A stretch of 64,000 nucleotides of DNA from Prorocentrum cordatum (GCA_963575745.1 CAUYUJ010005647.1:430932-494931); one strand, 5' to 3'. Shown: positions 19,940 to 31,410, counted from the first letter of the stretch. The notes: generated by a model not told the origin, from the letters alone. A program made the numbers and translations.

Positions 19940-20110
19940 AGCACCACCAGCATTAGCATCAGCATCATCATCAGCATCAGCAGCATCATCACCACCACCA
20001 TCATCATCATCATCAGCAGCATCAGCATCAGCATCAGCATCAGCATGATCATCATCAGCAGCTGCAGCATCAGCATCATCATCTTCATCTTCATCTTCAT
20101 CATCATCGAG
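19815..20110. repeat. CAT/CAG microsatellite
   Basis: CATCATCAC, CAGCAG and CATCAGCAT variants over 300 bp. 19,440-19,814 before it shows no confident gene. Confidence 0.95.
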
Positions 20111-20369
20111 GGGAACAAGGAAATGAGAGAGAGGGAGAGAGAGAGAGAGCAGCCCTATGCCTCAAGCCAACTTTTCCAAGCCATCCCTGCTATTCCTGCA
20201 GTGGCGAGCGGAAGGGCGGCGAACGAGCGAGTGGCGGGGTCCGGCGGAGGGGGCCGCCCCGGTGGCCCTCCAGGCCCATCGTCACCCTGCAGTACCAGGA
20301 GGCGCACCCCCGCTCGGGCGGGAGGCCAGGAGAGGGTCCCCCCCCCCCCGAGAGGGAGGCCGCAGCCGC

Positions 20370-20520
20370 AGCGGGAGCTGGAGAGGAAGGCGGAAGAGGG
20401 GGGAAAGGAGGGAAAGGAGGGAGGAAGGAGGGGGAAAGGAGGGGAAGGAGGGAGGAAAGGAGGGAAAGGAGGGAAAGGAGGAAGCTGGAGCTGGAGAGGA
20501 AGGAGGGAAAGGCACCGGCA
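20370..20520. repeat. GGGAAAGGA purine minisatellite
   Basis: Repeated GGAGGGAAAGGAGGG units. 20,111-20,369 upstream has a GAGA tract and no clear gene. Confidence 0.9.
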
Positions 20521-20611
20521 GGAGGCCACAGGGTGCCTCGGACTCGGCCAAGAGGTGTTGCTGTGATGTCGCCGCGTCTGCTTGGGCGCGGCGCGTCGAC
20601 CGTGGGCCCGC

Positions 20612-20779
20612 CCCCGGGTGGATACGGAGGAGGACAACGAGGAGGAGCGGGGGAACGAAGGCGGAGTCTGGGCGATTGGCGAAGAGGTCGCATCGGCGCC
20701 AGTTTCCGTGCGCAGGTTTCGCCCTCAGTTGGAGGGCGCCAGCAATCCGATGGAGCCCGATGTCAGCACAGCTGCGAGT
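20612..20779 (+). CDS. Candidate exon, acidic start
   Basis: A coding-like frame reads VDTEEDNEEERGNEGG, then VWAIGEEVASAPVSVRRFRP and NPMEPDVSTAAS. It ends at a strong donor, TCG followed by GTAAGAGG (20,779/20,780). The acceptor is not clear. It is the first of several plus-strand islands spread to 39,118. No family recognised. Confidence 0.35.
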
Positions 20780-21330
20780 CGGTAAGAGGCGCTATTTTCC
20801 GCGGAGGGGGCGATTGTGAATCTTCAGCTTGTTGATAAGATGTTGGTTGAGACCTTGAGCAAGGGACGGGCCCATCAGCCGCTCCCACAACCCTCGCCAG
20901 TTTATGGGACCGGCTCATCAACGCATCGTGTCGCCCTTGTGTGCCGCATCGCCCACCGATCCTCGAGCCTGGCCCGGCCCTTACTGGGCCAAGGATGTGC
21001 GCACCCTCTCTTGGCCTTGAGGGCGTGTGCGAACACCGACCCAGGGCTCATATAGGACGTTCCAGAAAGAACCTTGCCTTCGAGGATCGACGGAGTTGTC
21101 ATCTCTTCTGCGGCGGAAGGTCGGCGGAAATAAAACGAGGCCGCCTCCGCCGGCGGAAGCCAGCGGAAGGACGGCGGAAGGTGACGGAAGTAAAAAATGC
21201 ACCCCCATGAGATGACAACATTTTTGGGTTCAGGGTTTCCGAACTCCGCCATACTGATAGGGCTAGGTTCAATGTGCATGTGTGTGAGTGTGTGTGTGTG
21301 TGTGTGAGTTGCTGGCGTCCTCCCGCCCAG
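20780..21330. other. Intron-like sequence with GGCGGAAG units and a GT tract
   Basis: Contains clustered CGGCGGAAGG units (21,110-21,190), an 11-bp inverted pair GTTGTCATCTC / GAGATGACAAC around them, and a (GT)n run (21,272-21,310) just before the next exon. Confidence 0.5.
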
Positions 21331-21431
21331 GTGCACGAGGCGCTGGGGAAGGACCTCATCGATAGGATATTCTGGCCAGTGGTCCGCAGCGCGTATCTGA
21401 CAGGCATCCGCTCATCCGCCGAAGATGCAAG
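21331..21431 (+). CDS. Candidate internal exon
   Basis: The exon follows the acceptor CTCCCGCCCAG (ends 21,330) and ends at CAAG followed by GTGCCC (21,431). It has 101 nt, in-phase 0 and out-phase 2. The frame reads VHEALGKDLIDRIFWPVVRS then AYLTGIRSSAEDA. Amino-acid composition is natural and not repeat-like. The phase-2 end joins correctly to the island at 23,191. Protein family not recognised. Confidence 0.5.
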
Positions 21432-21774
21432 GTGCCCCCGAGCCACCGCTTAAACGCATCTGCCGGCCAGAATTACACATGAGCGCACCCATCATGAAAA
21501 AGAAGCAACTGCATCGGCAGCAAGAGGCTAAAATTGTTCGGCTTTCGATCTGGGCCCAGTGCTGACCGCCAAGATTCAGAGTCGGGGTGCTACTTAAGAA
21601 ATCATCATTTGAAACTCGAGTATTGTTGTGAGTGTGTCGAGGGAGTAGACACCGAGATACACCTAAACAATCAGGCAACGATCTCCAAACAATCCCACCA
21701 CCCCGAGGCGGCCCAAACGTGCTCAACAAGGAGGAAGAGGAATCGGTCCCCAAGTAGTGATTAGCTGTTACACT
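21432..21774. other. Intron-like, no gene seen
   Basis: Unique sequence between the exon candidate and T element 1. Confidence 0.4.
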
Positions 21775-22788
21775 ACAGACAGTCAGGTGACTTTGTACGA
21801 CTTGAGAATTCGGCCCGAAGTCTCAAATCGCACCAGGAGACTTAACTGTCGGCCCGGCCAGCACAAGGGCCGTCGGCCCAGCCAGCCTGGGAAACAGGGC
21901 GTCGGCGGCAGCTCGCTGGCGATGAACGCAGCATCGAGCCTTCGAAAACGAGCACAGGGCCCCCCGATGACATTCTAGAGGGTCCCAGATGGGTAGCCTC
22001 AACCTTGCTGCAGTTGTCGGGGGCTGCGGATCCGGGTGTGGATCTGCTACGGACCCTGAGCGGGTCCGATGTTTTTGAAGGTCGGGGCGTTTCGAGGGGT
22101 GAACAAGTAGTACGCTTGGAAGGGACCCTGTCGGACCACTTTACCCTTTTGCATACTACTAAAATGAAGGGCAGCGAAGGCCTCCCAGGACAATTTACGC
22201 AGGGCCAGCAGGGGCGACAGGGGGGAAAAGGCGCCTTCTAGAAATTGATTGAGGCGCTCCTTTCAGAATGTTGCTGCTCTGCTCTTCTGGGTTCCAATTT
22301 GCTGCTTGCCGCGCGCTCTGACAACTGGTCCTCCTCGTCGCTGGCGTCGTCGTCGTCGTCGCCATCGCCGCCGTCATCGCCGCCGTCGTCGACGTCGCCG
22401 TCGTCGTCGCCGCCATCGCCGCCGCCCCCGTCGTCGTCCGTCGTCGTCGCCTTCGCCCTCGCCGTCATCGTCGTTGTGGCAGCCCCCTCACTGACCTGCG
22501 CACTGCTGCTCCTGCTGTTTCCCCGCCTCAGTCCAGTTCGCGCCCGCGCTGCGATGTCGCTTTTTTGGCGAACGTCGCGGAGACAATTTTTTAAACGGTC
22601 GCCATCGCTGTCCTTCAGCAGCTTCACGCGCGCGAAGCAGCCCCCTCTCCAACTCGCCCGCGGGAACTCTTGACCGCGTTCAGACACGCTCGCACCTGCG
22701 CGCCTTCCTCGGGTTCAGGTACCAGTCATGCGTAGACGCGTTGCTGGTCCAGACAAATCAAACCGTGCCAACAGACCTGACTGTCTGT
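21775..22788 (+). mobile_element. T element 1, terminal inverted repeats ACAGACAGTCAGGT
   Basis: A perfect 14-bp inverted repeat bounds the segment: ACAGACAGTCAGGT at 21,775-21,788 and its complement at 22,775-22,788. Inside the left end is GAATTCGGCCCGAAGTCT. Reading in from the right end are motifs like TTGGYACGRTTTG and CGCATGAC. The same two different ends, and a matching interior (GTCGGCCCAGCCAGCCTGGG here), occur in T element 2 at 36,927-37,690. A minus-strand frame (22,238-22,687) has an Asp/Gly-rich tract, but no transposase motif was recognised. The element lies between exon candidates at 21,431 and 23,191. No clear target-site duplication. Confidence 0.65.
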
Positions 22789-23190
22789 CAGGGGGGCGTC
22801 CAGACCGATGGGTTTGGGCCCAGCGCCGTCATCCAATCTCACCCGTCGCGGGCTCCGCCAGAAAGTGCGTCGGCATTTCAATCGTTCCTTCATTCCTCTT
22901 TTTCCTCCTGGTTGCTTCCCCCTTCTTCTCTCCATCTTCTCCCCGCCGATCCCTGCTGCCTCGCCCTCACGGTGCTTGCCTGCACCGTGTATGTCGCACA
23001 AATGTTTCACTGCCCCGTCTACGCATGAGTGGACCAAATGGGTCAGCGACGGATCGCGCGTTGCACCGATGCTAAAGCAGTATCGTTACCCCGCCTGACC
23101 ATGATCCCCCCAGCTACGTCTGTATGCGTATACGTTCATATGTACATAATGAATACACGTGCCATCGCATCCTCATCGTTGTTCTCACAG

Positions 23191-23269
23191 TGCATACCAG
23201 GACCCGACAGGACAACACATCATCGCAGCATGTGCCACATGGCCCCACGAAGTTTACTGTTTGAGACGA
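23191..23269 (+). CDS. Candidate internal exon
   Basis: The exon follows the acceptor GTTGTTCTCACAG (ends 23,190) and ends before a strong GTAAGAAA donor (23,270). Joined to the phase-2 end of the exon at 21,431, it reads SAYQDPTGQHIIAACATW then PHEVYCLRR and leaves phase 0. A second frame (CIPGPDRTTHH onward) stays open through this stretch to a possible donor at 23,479, so the frame choice rests on phase agreement and donor strength. Family not recognised. Confidence 0.4.
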
Positions 23270-23499
23270 GTAAGAAATATGAGGGGCGACCACACCCGTG
23301 CATTGCCCGCCCGTTTGTGTTGTACGAACATGCGACAGGCAAAGTCTTCGTGCACGACTCCATCGGAGTCATTGCGTGTGCGCGAAGGCCGTGGCCTAGT
23401 GACTACCTGCATGGTGCGACGACGACGACGGGGAGGGTCCTGGCAGAGGCCTCCCTTGGGATTCCCGCGCGATCAGAGGGTGGGTCGGCGATGGCCTGC

Positions 23500-23562
23500 T
23501 AACGTAAGGGAGGAGGTCCAAGGGGCGGAAGGGGGAAGAGGGAGGGGGAGGGTCAGGGAGGA

Positions 23563-23593
<31 letters not shown>

Positions 23594-23640
23594 CACAAAG
23601 GAGGGGGAGAAGAGGGACCGGGAATGGGGCGGTAGAAGGA
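23500..23640. repeat. GGAGGA purine tract
   Basis: Purine-rich with a (GGA)n core. The stretch 23,280-23,499 before it holds only the alternative frame noted for the exon at 23,191. Confidence 0.85.
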
Positions 23641-23689
23641 TTGTGTGTATTATTAGTGTCAGTTATATGAACAATAGTGGTAGTAGCAG

Positions 23690-23700
23690 CAGCACCTTAT

Positions 23701-23742
<42 letters not shown>

Positions 23743-23756
23743 GACTACTACGACTG

Positions 23757-23804
<48 letters not shown>

Positions 23805-23848
23805 GTAGTCGCAGTAATAATAGTAATATATTAATAATAATAATCGTC

Positions 23849-23879
<31 letters not shown>

Positions 23880-23961
23880 CAGTAGTAGTAGTAGTAGTAG
23901 TAGCTGTTGTACGTGTAGCAGTAGTAGTAGTAGTAGTAGTAGCAGTAGTAGTAGTAGGGCC

Positions 23962-23999
<38 letters not shown>

Positions 24000-24086
24000 G
24001 TAGTAGGTAGTAGGTAGTAGGTAGTAGGTAGTTGGTAGTAGGTAGTAGGTAGTAGGTAGTAGGTAGTAGGTAGTAGTAGGTAGTAG

Positions 24087-24160
<74 letters not shown>

Positions 24161-24196
24161 CGTAGTCGTAGTAGTAGTAGTAGTAGTAGTAGTCGT

Positions 24197-24228
<32 letters not shown>

Positions 24229-24269
24229 TAGTAGCAGTAGCAGTAGTAGTAGTAGTCGTAGTCGTAGTC

Positions 24270-24301
<32 letters not shown>

Positions 24302-24601
24302 TGTTGTAGTTGTAGTAGTGGCAGTAGTCGCATTCGTAGAAGTAGTATGTGCACTCGTAGAAGAAGTAGCAGTAGTAGTAGTTGTTGTTGTAGTAGTAGT
24401 AGCAGTAGTAGTAGTACGAGTACTAGTGGTGGTGGTAGTAGTAGTTGTCGTCGTCGCCATCGTACTCTTAGTAGTAGTAGTTGTAGTAGTAGCAGTAGCA
24501 GTAGCAGTAGCAGTAGTAGTAGTAGTAGCAGTAGCAGTAACAGTAGTAGTAGTAGTAGTAGTAGTAGTAATAGTAATGTAGTAGTAGTAGTAGTAGGTAG
24601 C

Positions 24602-24651
<50 letters not shown>

Positions 24652-24657
24652 GTAGTG

Positions 24658-24690
<33 letters not shown>

Positions 24691-24900
24691 AAAGTAGTAG
24701 TAGCAGTAGTAGTAGTAGCAGTAGTAGTAGTTGCAGCAGTAGTAGCGTTAGTGCTAGTAGTAGTAGTAGTAGTGTTAGTAGTAGTAATGCTCATAGGCCT
24801 GTTAGTAGTAGTCGTAGTCGTAGTCGTAGTCGTAGTCGTAGTGTAGTCGTAGTCGTAGTAGTAGTCGTAGTCGTAGTCGTAGCAGCAAGAGTAGTAGATG
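23690..24900. repeat. TAC/TAG trinucleotide microsatellite with strand switch
   Basis: TAC repeats (23,700-23,805) switch to the complementary phase AGT/TAG for the next ~1.1 kb. Interspersed are GTAGGTAGTAGG and CGTAGTCGTAG variants. Poly-Ser, poly-Val, poly-Leu and poly-Thr frames are repeat translation. Confidence 0.95.
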
Positions 24901-24949
24901 TAGCAGTACGAGGAGGGGGTGCAGGGTGGAGGAGGAGGTTCCCCGCCAT

Positions 24950-25195
24950 GGGTGGAGCTGCGGATCTTTGCGTACGGCAGCATGCGGGGCTCCTGGCGGA
25001 GATGGTGTACTGCACCATGGTGCGGGACCTGCGCAGGCCACCCAGTGCCGACTTTCTGCCTGCGCGCCGCTGCACACATCTGGGACGATTCCGGAAGGGC
25101 TTCGCACTCGATGGGTCGGGAAGTTGGCATGTCGCCCGTGGTGGAGGGCGCGGAAGTATATCGATGGGTGGCCTCGCCAGCGGAAGTTGGTGGAG
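24950..25195 (+). CDS. Candidate exon(s) after the TAG microsatellite
   Basis: Two plus-strand frames look coding-like. One reads RQHAGLLAEMVYCTMVRDLR with mostly G/C-ending codons. The other reads AHIWDDSGRASHSMGREVG then MSPVVEGAEVYRWVASPAEV and ends at a GGAG/GTAGAAG donor (about 25,195). They cannot both be right over the whole span. The exact exon is unresolved and the family is not recognised. 25,196-25,440 has no clear gene. Confidence 0.3.
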
Positions 25196-25439
25196 GTAGA
25201 AGCTGGTTTTCCGAAAGGTTTCGGGAGCGGGCACTTACGACTCCTCGTGGCGTGGCTGAGCCCGCCGCCTTGGTATGTAAAGCGCCGCCACCGGGATGGT
25301 CCTGCACAGCCGTCGGTTTCCAGAGGCGTCGTCCTCGGCCTCGGAGTTCTGTGGAGAGCCTTCCGGCGCCTTCCGTGGTTTCCTTTTCGCACTGGCAGGA
25401 TTGAGAGAATGTGAAGGGAGCAAACGTGTGCCCAGGCAT

Positions 25440-26370
25440 AGTCTGAGAGTGGTCTGGCTTCTTGCAGAGGGGAGGGAGGATAGAGGGTGGTGAAAGAGGA
25501 GGTGAGGGAGAGAAGGGGCGAAGGAGGGAGGGAGGGAGTGGAACACGGGTGGAGGAGAGCAGGGATGTAGGGAATGAGGGGAAGAAGGAGAGATCAGGTC
25601 ACGACGGCGCAGGGGGGACAGGGGAGGAGCAAGGGCGGGGGGGGGAGGGCAGTGAGGGGAGTGAGGGGAGTGAGGGCAGCAGAGGGGAGGGGATGGGAGG
25701 AAGAGTGGAAAAGATCGGACTGGAGAGGAGAGGGGAGAGGGGAAGGAGAGAGATGGAAGAGAAACGCGGGATCAAAGGGCTCTACATCAAAACCCAGACT
25801 TGTCTAGGAGCGCTTTCTGGCCAGATCCCGAGACGGATCTGGCCAGCAATGGCGGCGGGGGTTCATTCACCTTTTCTTCCTCCTCCTCCTCCTCCTCCTG
25901 CTGCTGCTGCTCCTCCTCCTCCTCCTCCTCCTCCTCCTCCCCCTCCTCCTCCTCCTCCCCCTCCTCCTCTCTTCCTCCTCCTCCTCCTCCTCCTCCTCCT
26001 CCTTCTCCGCCTTCTTGCACTTTCTACTGCATGTTGGCGAACGCAAACGTCTCCCGCATGCAGAATTTTAAGGCCTGCGGTTCCCACGGCGCCGCCCGCT
26101 CTCTCGCGCGCAGCCTTGTTTCGAGCAGTTGATTCCGATCGGCGCGGAGGGCCTCTGATGCCGTCCGGCCGACGGGAGCTCACCCGAAGGGCCGCGAGCT
26201 GTTCTTCCCCCCCGGGCGCGGCCTCTTTTTCTCAGCCCTGCCCCTGACCATGCGCCCCCCGTCTCTCTTGTGGGCCAGTACACTCCTCCTCCTCCTCCGT
26301 GGAGGAGGAGGAGGAGGAGGAGGAGGACGGGGACGAGGAGGAGGAGGAGGAGGAGGAGGGGCTGGGGACC
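25440..26370. repeat. Purine tract, TCC/CTC microsatellite and GAG microsatellite
   Basis: GGGAGG/GAGGGGA purine DNA (25,470-25,770), then (TCC)n (25,872-26,010), then a CTC tract meeting a GAG tract at 26,284-26,315 as a near-perfect palindrome. 26,011-26,280 between them shows no confident gene. Confidence 0.9.
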
Positions 26371-26689
26371 GCATGAGGGCCTGGGCGGTCTGAGAGGTTG
26401 TAACGTTGAGAAGACGTGAGAAAGAGAGAGAGAGAGAATGAGCGAGAAAGGTAGCAAGATATGAGGACGAGAGAGCGAGAAGGAACGAGATTTGAGCAGG
26501 AACGGTAGAGAGATGGTGGAGGCATATCGTTACGAAAGGAAGCTTGGTTGTTCGTTTCTTCTCTCATTGTGTTCTTCAGTGTGGTTTCTATGTTTGTGCT
26601 CTGTTGTGTGTTGTTCGTTTGATTATTGTTATCTTGATCCCTTAATGTATTGTAGTGGCCTCTGGCCAATGCCGACGATCTGGGGCGTT
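26371..26689. other. No gene seen
   Basis: A GAGA-rich patch and then T-rich sequence. Confidence 0.5.
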
Positions 26690-26870
26690 CCCAATGGTGC
26701 TCGGGTTCGTTTGGAGGCCTATGGGGCAGTCTTGAGGCCCTCGCGCTTCAGGGCCGTCTTGAAGGCTATCTTGGCCGTCTTGGGGGCCTACGGGGCCTAC
26801 TTGGGACCCTCTTGGGGCCGTCTCGGGAGCTTTTTGGGCCATCATAATACCATCTTGGAGGCCCCTGAAC
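26690..26870. repeat. GGGGC/CTTGG degenerate minisatellite
   Basis: Same family as 3,621-4,110 and 28,720-29,370. Confidence 0.75.
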
Positions 26871-26879
26871 AAAAAAACA

Positions 26880-27475
26880 ATGGAAACAACAACACTGCCT
26901 GCTAAGTGCCAACAAAAAATCCAACCAAAACTCACGATTCGCTTGATACATTCCAACAACTATGGAGAACAACAAAACTACTTGAGTGGCGCCAACAAAA
27001 TCCAACGAAACCCAAAAATGCGCTTAGCCCATTCACAACACAATGGAAAACAGCGCAAACGCCTGAGAGATGCCCAACAAATCCAAAGTCTGAGATCAAA
27101 AACCCAAAAACCGTTCGATTGGCGCCAATATATATATATATATATGTAGATTTGTGTGTATGTATGTATGTGTGTATGTATGTATGTATGTATGTATGTA
27201 TGTATGTATGTATGTATGTGTGTACACATGTCATTATTAGTTGAAAAGAAATACTTGGTATATTCAAAACAACAAGGGAAAGCTACAAAACCGCCTGAGA
27301 GGTGAGAGGTGCCCAACAAAATCCAAAGGCAAACAACGAAACCTGCTGAGAGGTGCAATGACAAAATCAGCATCCAACAACAAATCAAGAACACAACAAA
27401 CAACAAATAACACGTATGGCAGGTACCAAACAAAAACAACAACAACAACAAAGTCTAAGTCTGAGGGCCACGATC
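26880..27475 (+). repeat. A-rich tandem repeat (GCCTGAGAGGTGCCCAACAA), forward arm
   Basis: Five or six units contain GCCTGAGAGGTGCC, then CAACAAAATCCAA, then A-rich sequence, at roughly 80-bp spacing. A TA tract and a (GTAT)n run (27,130-27,230) interrupt it. The complementary array follows at 27,570-28,070. Confidence 0.75.
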
Positions 27476-27569
27476 CTTGATGACGGGGAAAAAAACAAAA
27501 CGTCCAATGCACATCGCGTTGTCTGCTCACCCATGGAGGGGCCTGGCATTTGTGTTCGGGCGGGCCATG

Positions 27570-28070
27570 CCATGTGCTCTGTAAGTTTGGGTTGCTTGGT
27601 TTGTTCTTGCCACCGTCATCAGGGATCGTGGCCGTCCGTTTTGGATGTGTTGGAGATTTGCGACGCGTGCAATATTTTTGTTGGATGTATCATGCTGGAT
27701 ACTGGATGTTGTGGCACCTCTCAGGCGGTGTCGTCGTTTGGTGCAGGAGTGTTTTGGCATGTGGGATGTTGTGTTTAGATGCGTTGGCACCTCCCAGGTT
27801 GCTTTTGGATTTCGATATTAGACGTTGGATGTGGTGTGCACCTCTCAGGCGGAGTTGTTGTTTTGGATGTAACTGCGTCCTTGGGTGTGTCAAGCGAATT
27901 CTAGATGCGCTTGATTGGCTGGCACTGGTGAAGCCGTTTTGCGGAATTCCGGTATTATATTATTGGAATGATTTCCATTTCTCAACCGTTCTTGTTGTTT
28001 TCACATCTTGGACATGTACCCAGCGAATTGTGGATTTGTTGTGGATCGTGTTTGCGTTTCCTTCGTAAGT
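27570..28070 (-). repeat. T-rich tandem repeat (GGCACCTCTCAGGCGG), reverse arm
   Basis: The complement of the preceding A-rich array: GCACCTCTCAGGCGG at about 27,713 and 27,838, and GGCACCTCCCAGG near 27,787, with TTTTGGAT stretches. Confidence 0.75.
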
Positions 28071-28719
28071 TGTAGGCTTATTGATTTGAAATAAGTGTTT
28101 GTTTGCATACATCATGCGATGTGTTTGCTGGTATATAATAGTCGCAACGAGTTTAAAGGGCTTAGTTGAATCATAAAATATGGAGCATTCGCAAATACAC
28201 GTACGCTGCGTCTTCATGCGTCCGCTTATGATCGACGTTATATTATTCATGTTCCTACTGTGTCTTAACAGTAGTATTATCATTGTGTTCACAATTCCAT
28301 TCGCTCCTCCTGTTTTTGTCGGTTGCTCCGTTCTCTCTTCCTTGCTCTTTTTCCGCATTGTCTTCCTCATCGCTCTGCTAAGACTGCTCCTGCCCACTCC
28401 TCTCTAATCGGCTTGCTATTATGACGTGTGTGAATTGCGCATTGTGAGGTGCTTGAGGATTCTAGTCAAGCCCCTGCGCGTAGTGGATTCCTCGCAGGGA
28501 TTTATGAGAGCTCCACGAGGGTTCCATTGTATTGTCTCCATGATTGTGTTAGATTCCTCGTAAGATCCGGCTGGCTTCATAAAAGTGTTTTATCAGACGC
28601 AGCATTCGAATCGCATTGGGGTGTTATTAAAATATTTCGGAGAGTTGATTCGGTTATGTTATGAATTCTTGGCGCTTCGAGCTTCCCTACCAGCCCATCC
28701 ATAAACAACGCCCGGCGAG
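28071..28719. other. AT-rich unique sequence, no gene seen
   Basis: About 650 bp without microsatellites or convincing coding frames. Short direct repeats of GATTCCTCG occur at 28,490-28,560. Confidence 0.5.
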
Positions 28720-29370
28720 TTGCTTCTCAGAGTTTCCTCGGATGTCCCTTGGAAGTTTGTTGGATGCCTCTTGGAGCGTGTTGGATGCCTCTTGGCGGTC
28801 CCGGGGGCCTCTGGAGCGTATTGGGTGCCTAAGGGAGTGTCATTGGGGCCTCGTGGGGGTTTTTTGGGAGCCTTTTGGAGGCCTCTTGGGCGCCTCTTGA
28901 GGCCTCCTGGGTGCCCCATTGGGGCCCTCTTGAGGCGCTCTTGGGAGCCTTGGGAGCGCTGTTGGAACCATCTTGGAGGAGATCGATCCAAAAAGATGGG
29001 AGCTCCAAGTACGTTCTCCCCTCGGGAGCCCCAAAAAAGCCTCTTGGGCCCCTCTTGGGGCGCTCTTGGAGCGCTCTTGGGGCTGTTTGGGGGCTTTCTT
29101 GGGCCTCTCTTGGGGCCCTCAGGGGCCCTCTTGGAACTGTCTCGAGGCCTCGGAAGGCCATCGCAAGCGAACAGGCGAGAAGGCAAAAATCATCCATTGT
29201 CCTTCGGAATTTGAAAGATTTGGGCCTCTTGGCGGTCTCCTGTGGAGGCTCCGTGGCCACTCGGAGCCGTCTTGGAGCGGTCTTGCGAACTCTTGGAGCA
29301 TCTTGGGAACCAGATTGAGCCATCTTGGGCTCTCTGAGGCCCTCCTAGAGCCATCTTGGGCCACCTTATA
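28720..29370. repeat. CTTGGGGCCTCTTGG minisatellite with one copy of the 165-bp unit
   Basis: Degenerate units such as GCCTCTTGGGGGC. At 29,150-29,200 it contains the CATCGCAAGCGAACAGGCGA segment typical of the tandem unit at 7,800-8,640. Confidence 0.8.
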
Positions 29371-30340
29371 TGCCCTGACCGCTCGCGACCCCCCCCCTCT
29401 CCAGGTCTAGGGGAGGGGTCAAGACACCCACCCACCCGCAAGCCGTCTGCCTCACTCCCGCCCGCCTTCCCTACACATAAGTAACACCCGAGCCTGAGCA
29501 TGTTCAGCAGTCGTCGTTGGATGGGCAGCTACTGGGAACCAAAGCCGACCCCAGATGCGCGACGTTTGGGCGAGGTGCGCCACGCGTGCCAGGGGCGCCA
29601 CGCGCGCGATGGTGCGCCAGATGCGCAACGTGCTCCGAGTGCGCCAGGTGTGCCGCACACTCCAGCCGCGCCAGGTGCGCCGCGTTCGGGGCACGTGCAG
29701 AGTGCGTTAGGTGCGCCTGCGCACGTGACAGCACACATCGGGAAACACGTCGGCCCTTGCCATCCTTGTCCAAAACCGATGCCCATCATTGTGTTTGCTG
29801 GACCTGCGCACAGCAGGCCACGCGCCACCACCCCCGCCGTCCCTGTCAAAAACTATTTGAAAGTGATCGCGGGATGGCCGCGCATGATCCAGATTTAGCC
29901 GCGAGGTGCATGTTGTATTGTTTTTGTATCAGGGATGGTAGCCTTGCGCACAGCAGGGAATATGCTGACACCCCCGCCGTCCTTATCAAAAACAATACGA
30001 AGTGCTCGCGGGCCTCACGAACATGACTCAAGATGTTGCCCCAACTTGTAGTTTGCATTGGCTTTGATAGGGATGGTGGGGGGCCGCATCGGGTTGGCCG
30101 CGCATGCTCCACATGTGGAGGCGGAGTGCGGTTTGTATCGTTTTCTGACGGATGGTGGGGTGCGAGTGGGCATGGTGTCGGCATTATGTTTGGTTGGCCC
30201 CCGGTCGTTTGGGGGAGGGGGCGTATAACATTGAGGAACAGTGATAAACGCCTCCCCGAAGGGGAAGAAGGAGGGGTTGGAAGAGAACCTCCCTGGACCT
30301 CATACGCCCACAGGGTTGATGGGATTGTTTTGGGTCCCGA
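29371..30340. repeat. GCGCCAGGTGCGCC units and a ~140-bp direct repeat
   Basis: 29,560-29,720 carries GTGCGCCAGGTGTGCCGC-like units. Two copies of a segment with GCGCACAGCAGG, ACACCCCCGCCGTCC and TCAAAAAC lie near 29,800-29,880 and 29,950-30,010. No gene. Confidence 0.65.
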
Positions 30341-31205
30341 CCCGACTTCTATCATGTTCTCATTCGATGTGGTTTGGATTGTTGAGATCAGAGTAATTGG
30401 ATCCCGTTACTCCGATCCTTGATACGGGATTGTATATGATTTCTATGTGGAATCTATGTGGTGCCGATCAGAAGTACGTAAGATCCATATTCGGGTTGTA
30501 TTAGAGACCGCGTGGGTATCTATCTGACTTCTACTAGGACCCGACTGGCTTCTCATTAGAGCTCCTAGCATCCAGTGATCGGAGTAATCGGATCTGAGTA
30601 TTCCATGCAATGATCGGAGTAGCCGGGTCCGAGTATTCCGATTGCTCCAATCAGTGAATTGAGAGTGTACAAGTTTGATGTTAAAAAGCTTATTGGCTTG
30701 ATATGGGGATTCAATCGATGCGCATCCGGATGCCATGCGTTTTTTTTTACATGTCCCATGGAGGACATATCAGGCTTCCATGTGGATACCATCAGATTCC
30801 CAGTAGGATGCGATTGGATTTGAATTCGGTAGTTTTCATAATCCGCATTATATTCCCATCCGGATTATGTTACACTTCTTGGAAGGATATATGAGATTCC
30901 GTTTCGGACTATTCCGATTCTGATTTTATGGTTGTATATGTAAATTTGTGTTGGGCGTTTACAATGTTTGTTCTCTCTCTCTCTCTCTCGAGCAAGGCCG
31001 TTATGGGTTAGGCGTCTCCCGTCTATGTCTTACGGTGATATGTTATTTTTGTTGCGTGTTTCGTTACCCCGGTTGTTTGTTTATATGTACCGTGTTTGTT
31101 TTCTCTATATATATATATATATATATATGTATATCGCTCTCTCTCTCTCTCTCTCGCTCTCGGTTTCTATCTCTTTCTCTCTCTTACTCCTTCTTGATAG
31201 ACAGC
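30341..31205. other. AT-rich sequence, then GT/TA and CT tracts
   Basis: 30,360-30,660 has degenerate GGATCCGATTACTCCGAT-like motifs. A (TA)n run (31,108-31,130) and (CT)n runs (30,975-30,990; 31,137-31,195) precede the next exon candidate. No gene. Confidence 0.55.
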
Positions 31206-31410
31206 ACTGAAACGGGCCAGGCCCTCCTACGGGCTGGCGCCGGAGGAAAAGGAGGGGCGGGTGTCAATGCGAGCGCCCTCGGCTGCCCAGCGCGCCAGCC
31301 CTGACTCCTCGTCCTGCTTCACCCCCACCATCCTCATTGTCCCCCTTGTCCTCCTCCCGCTCCTGGTCCAGCTCTTCTTCCGCGCGCACAACGGGGAGGG
31401 CGCGAGGAGG
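31206..31410 (+). CDS. Candidate exon with a transmembrane segment
   Basis: A pyrimidine-rich stretch and TGATAGACAG (ends about 31,209) act as the acceptor. The frame reads LKRARPSYGLAPEEKEGRVS, a Ser-rich linker, and then a ~20-residue hydrophobic helix (TILIVPLVLLPLLVQLFF) followed by a basic stretch. Codons in the helix are strongly C/G-ending. This fits a single-pass membrane segment with a cytosolic basic flank. The 3' end is not defined; the frame runs to a stop at 31,482. Family not recognised. Confidence 0.45.

Noticed and set aside
22728-23028. A plus-strand frame reading LVQTNQTVPTDLTVCQGG as an exon
   Set aside because: These bases are the right end of T element 1 and align with the ends of T2 and T3 on the opposite strand.
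24468-24900. Poly-Ser, poly-Val, poly-Thr and poly-Tyr frames in the TAG microsatellite
   Set aside because: Triplet-repeat translation.
24946-24990. A gamma-glutamylcyclotransferase-like IFAYGSM motif
   Set aside because: A seven-residue match in one of two competing frames; the next family motifs are absent.
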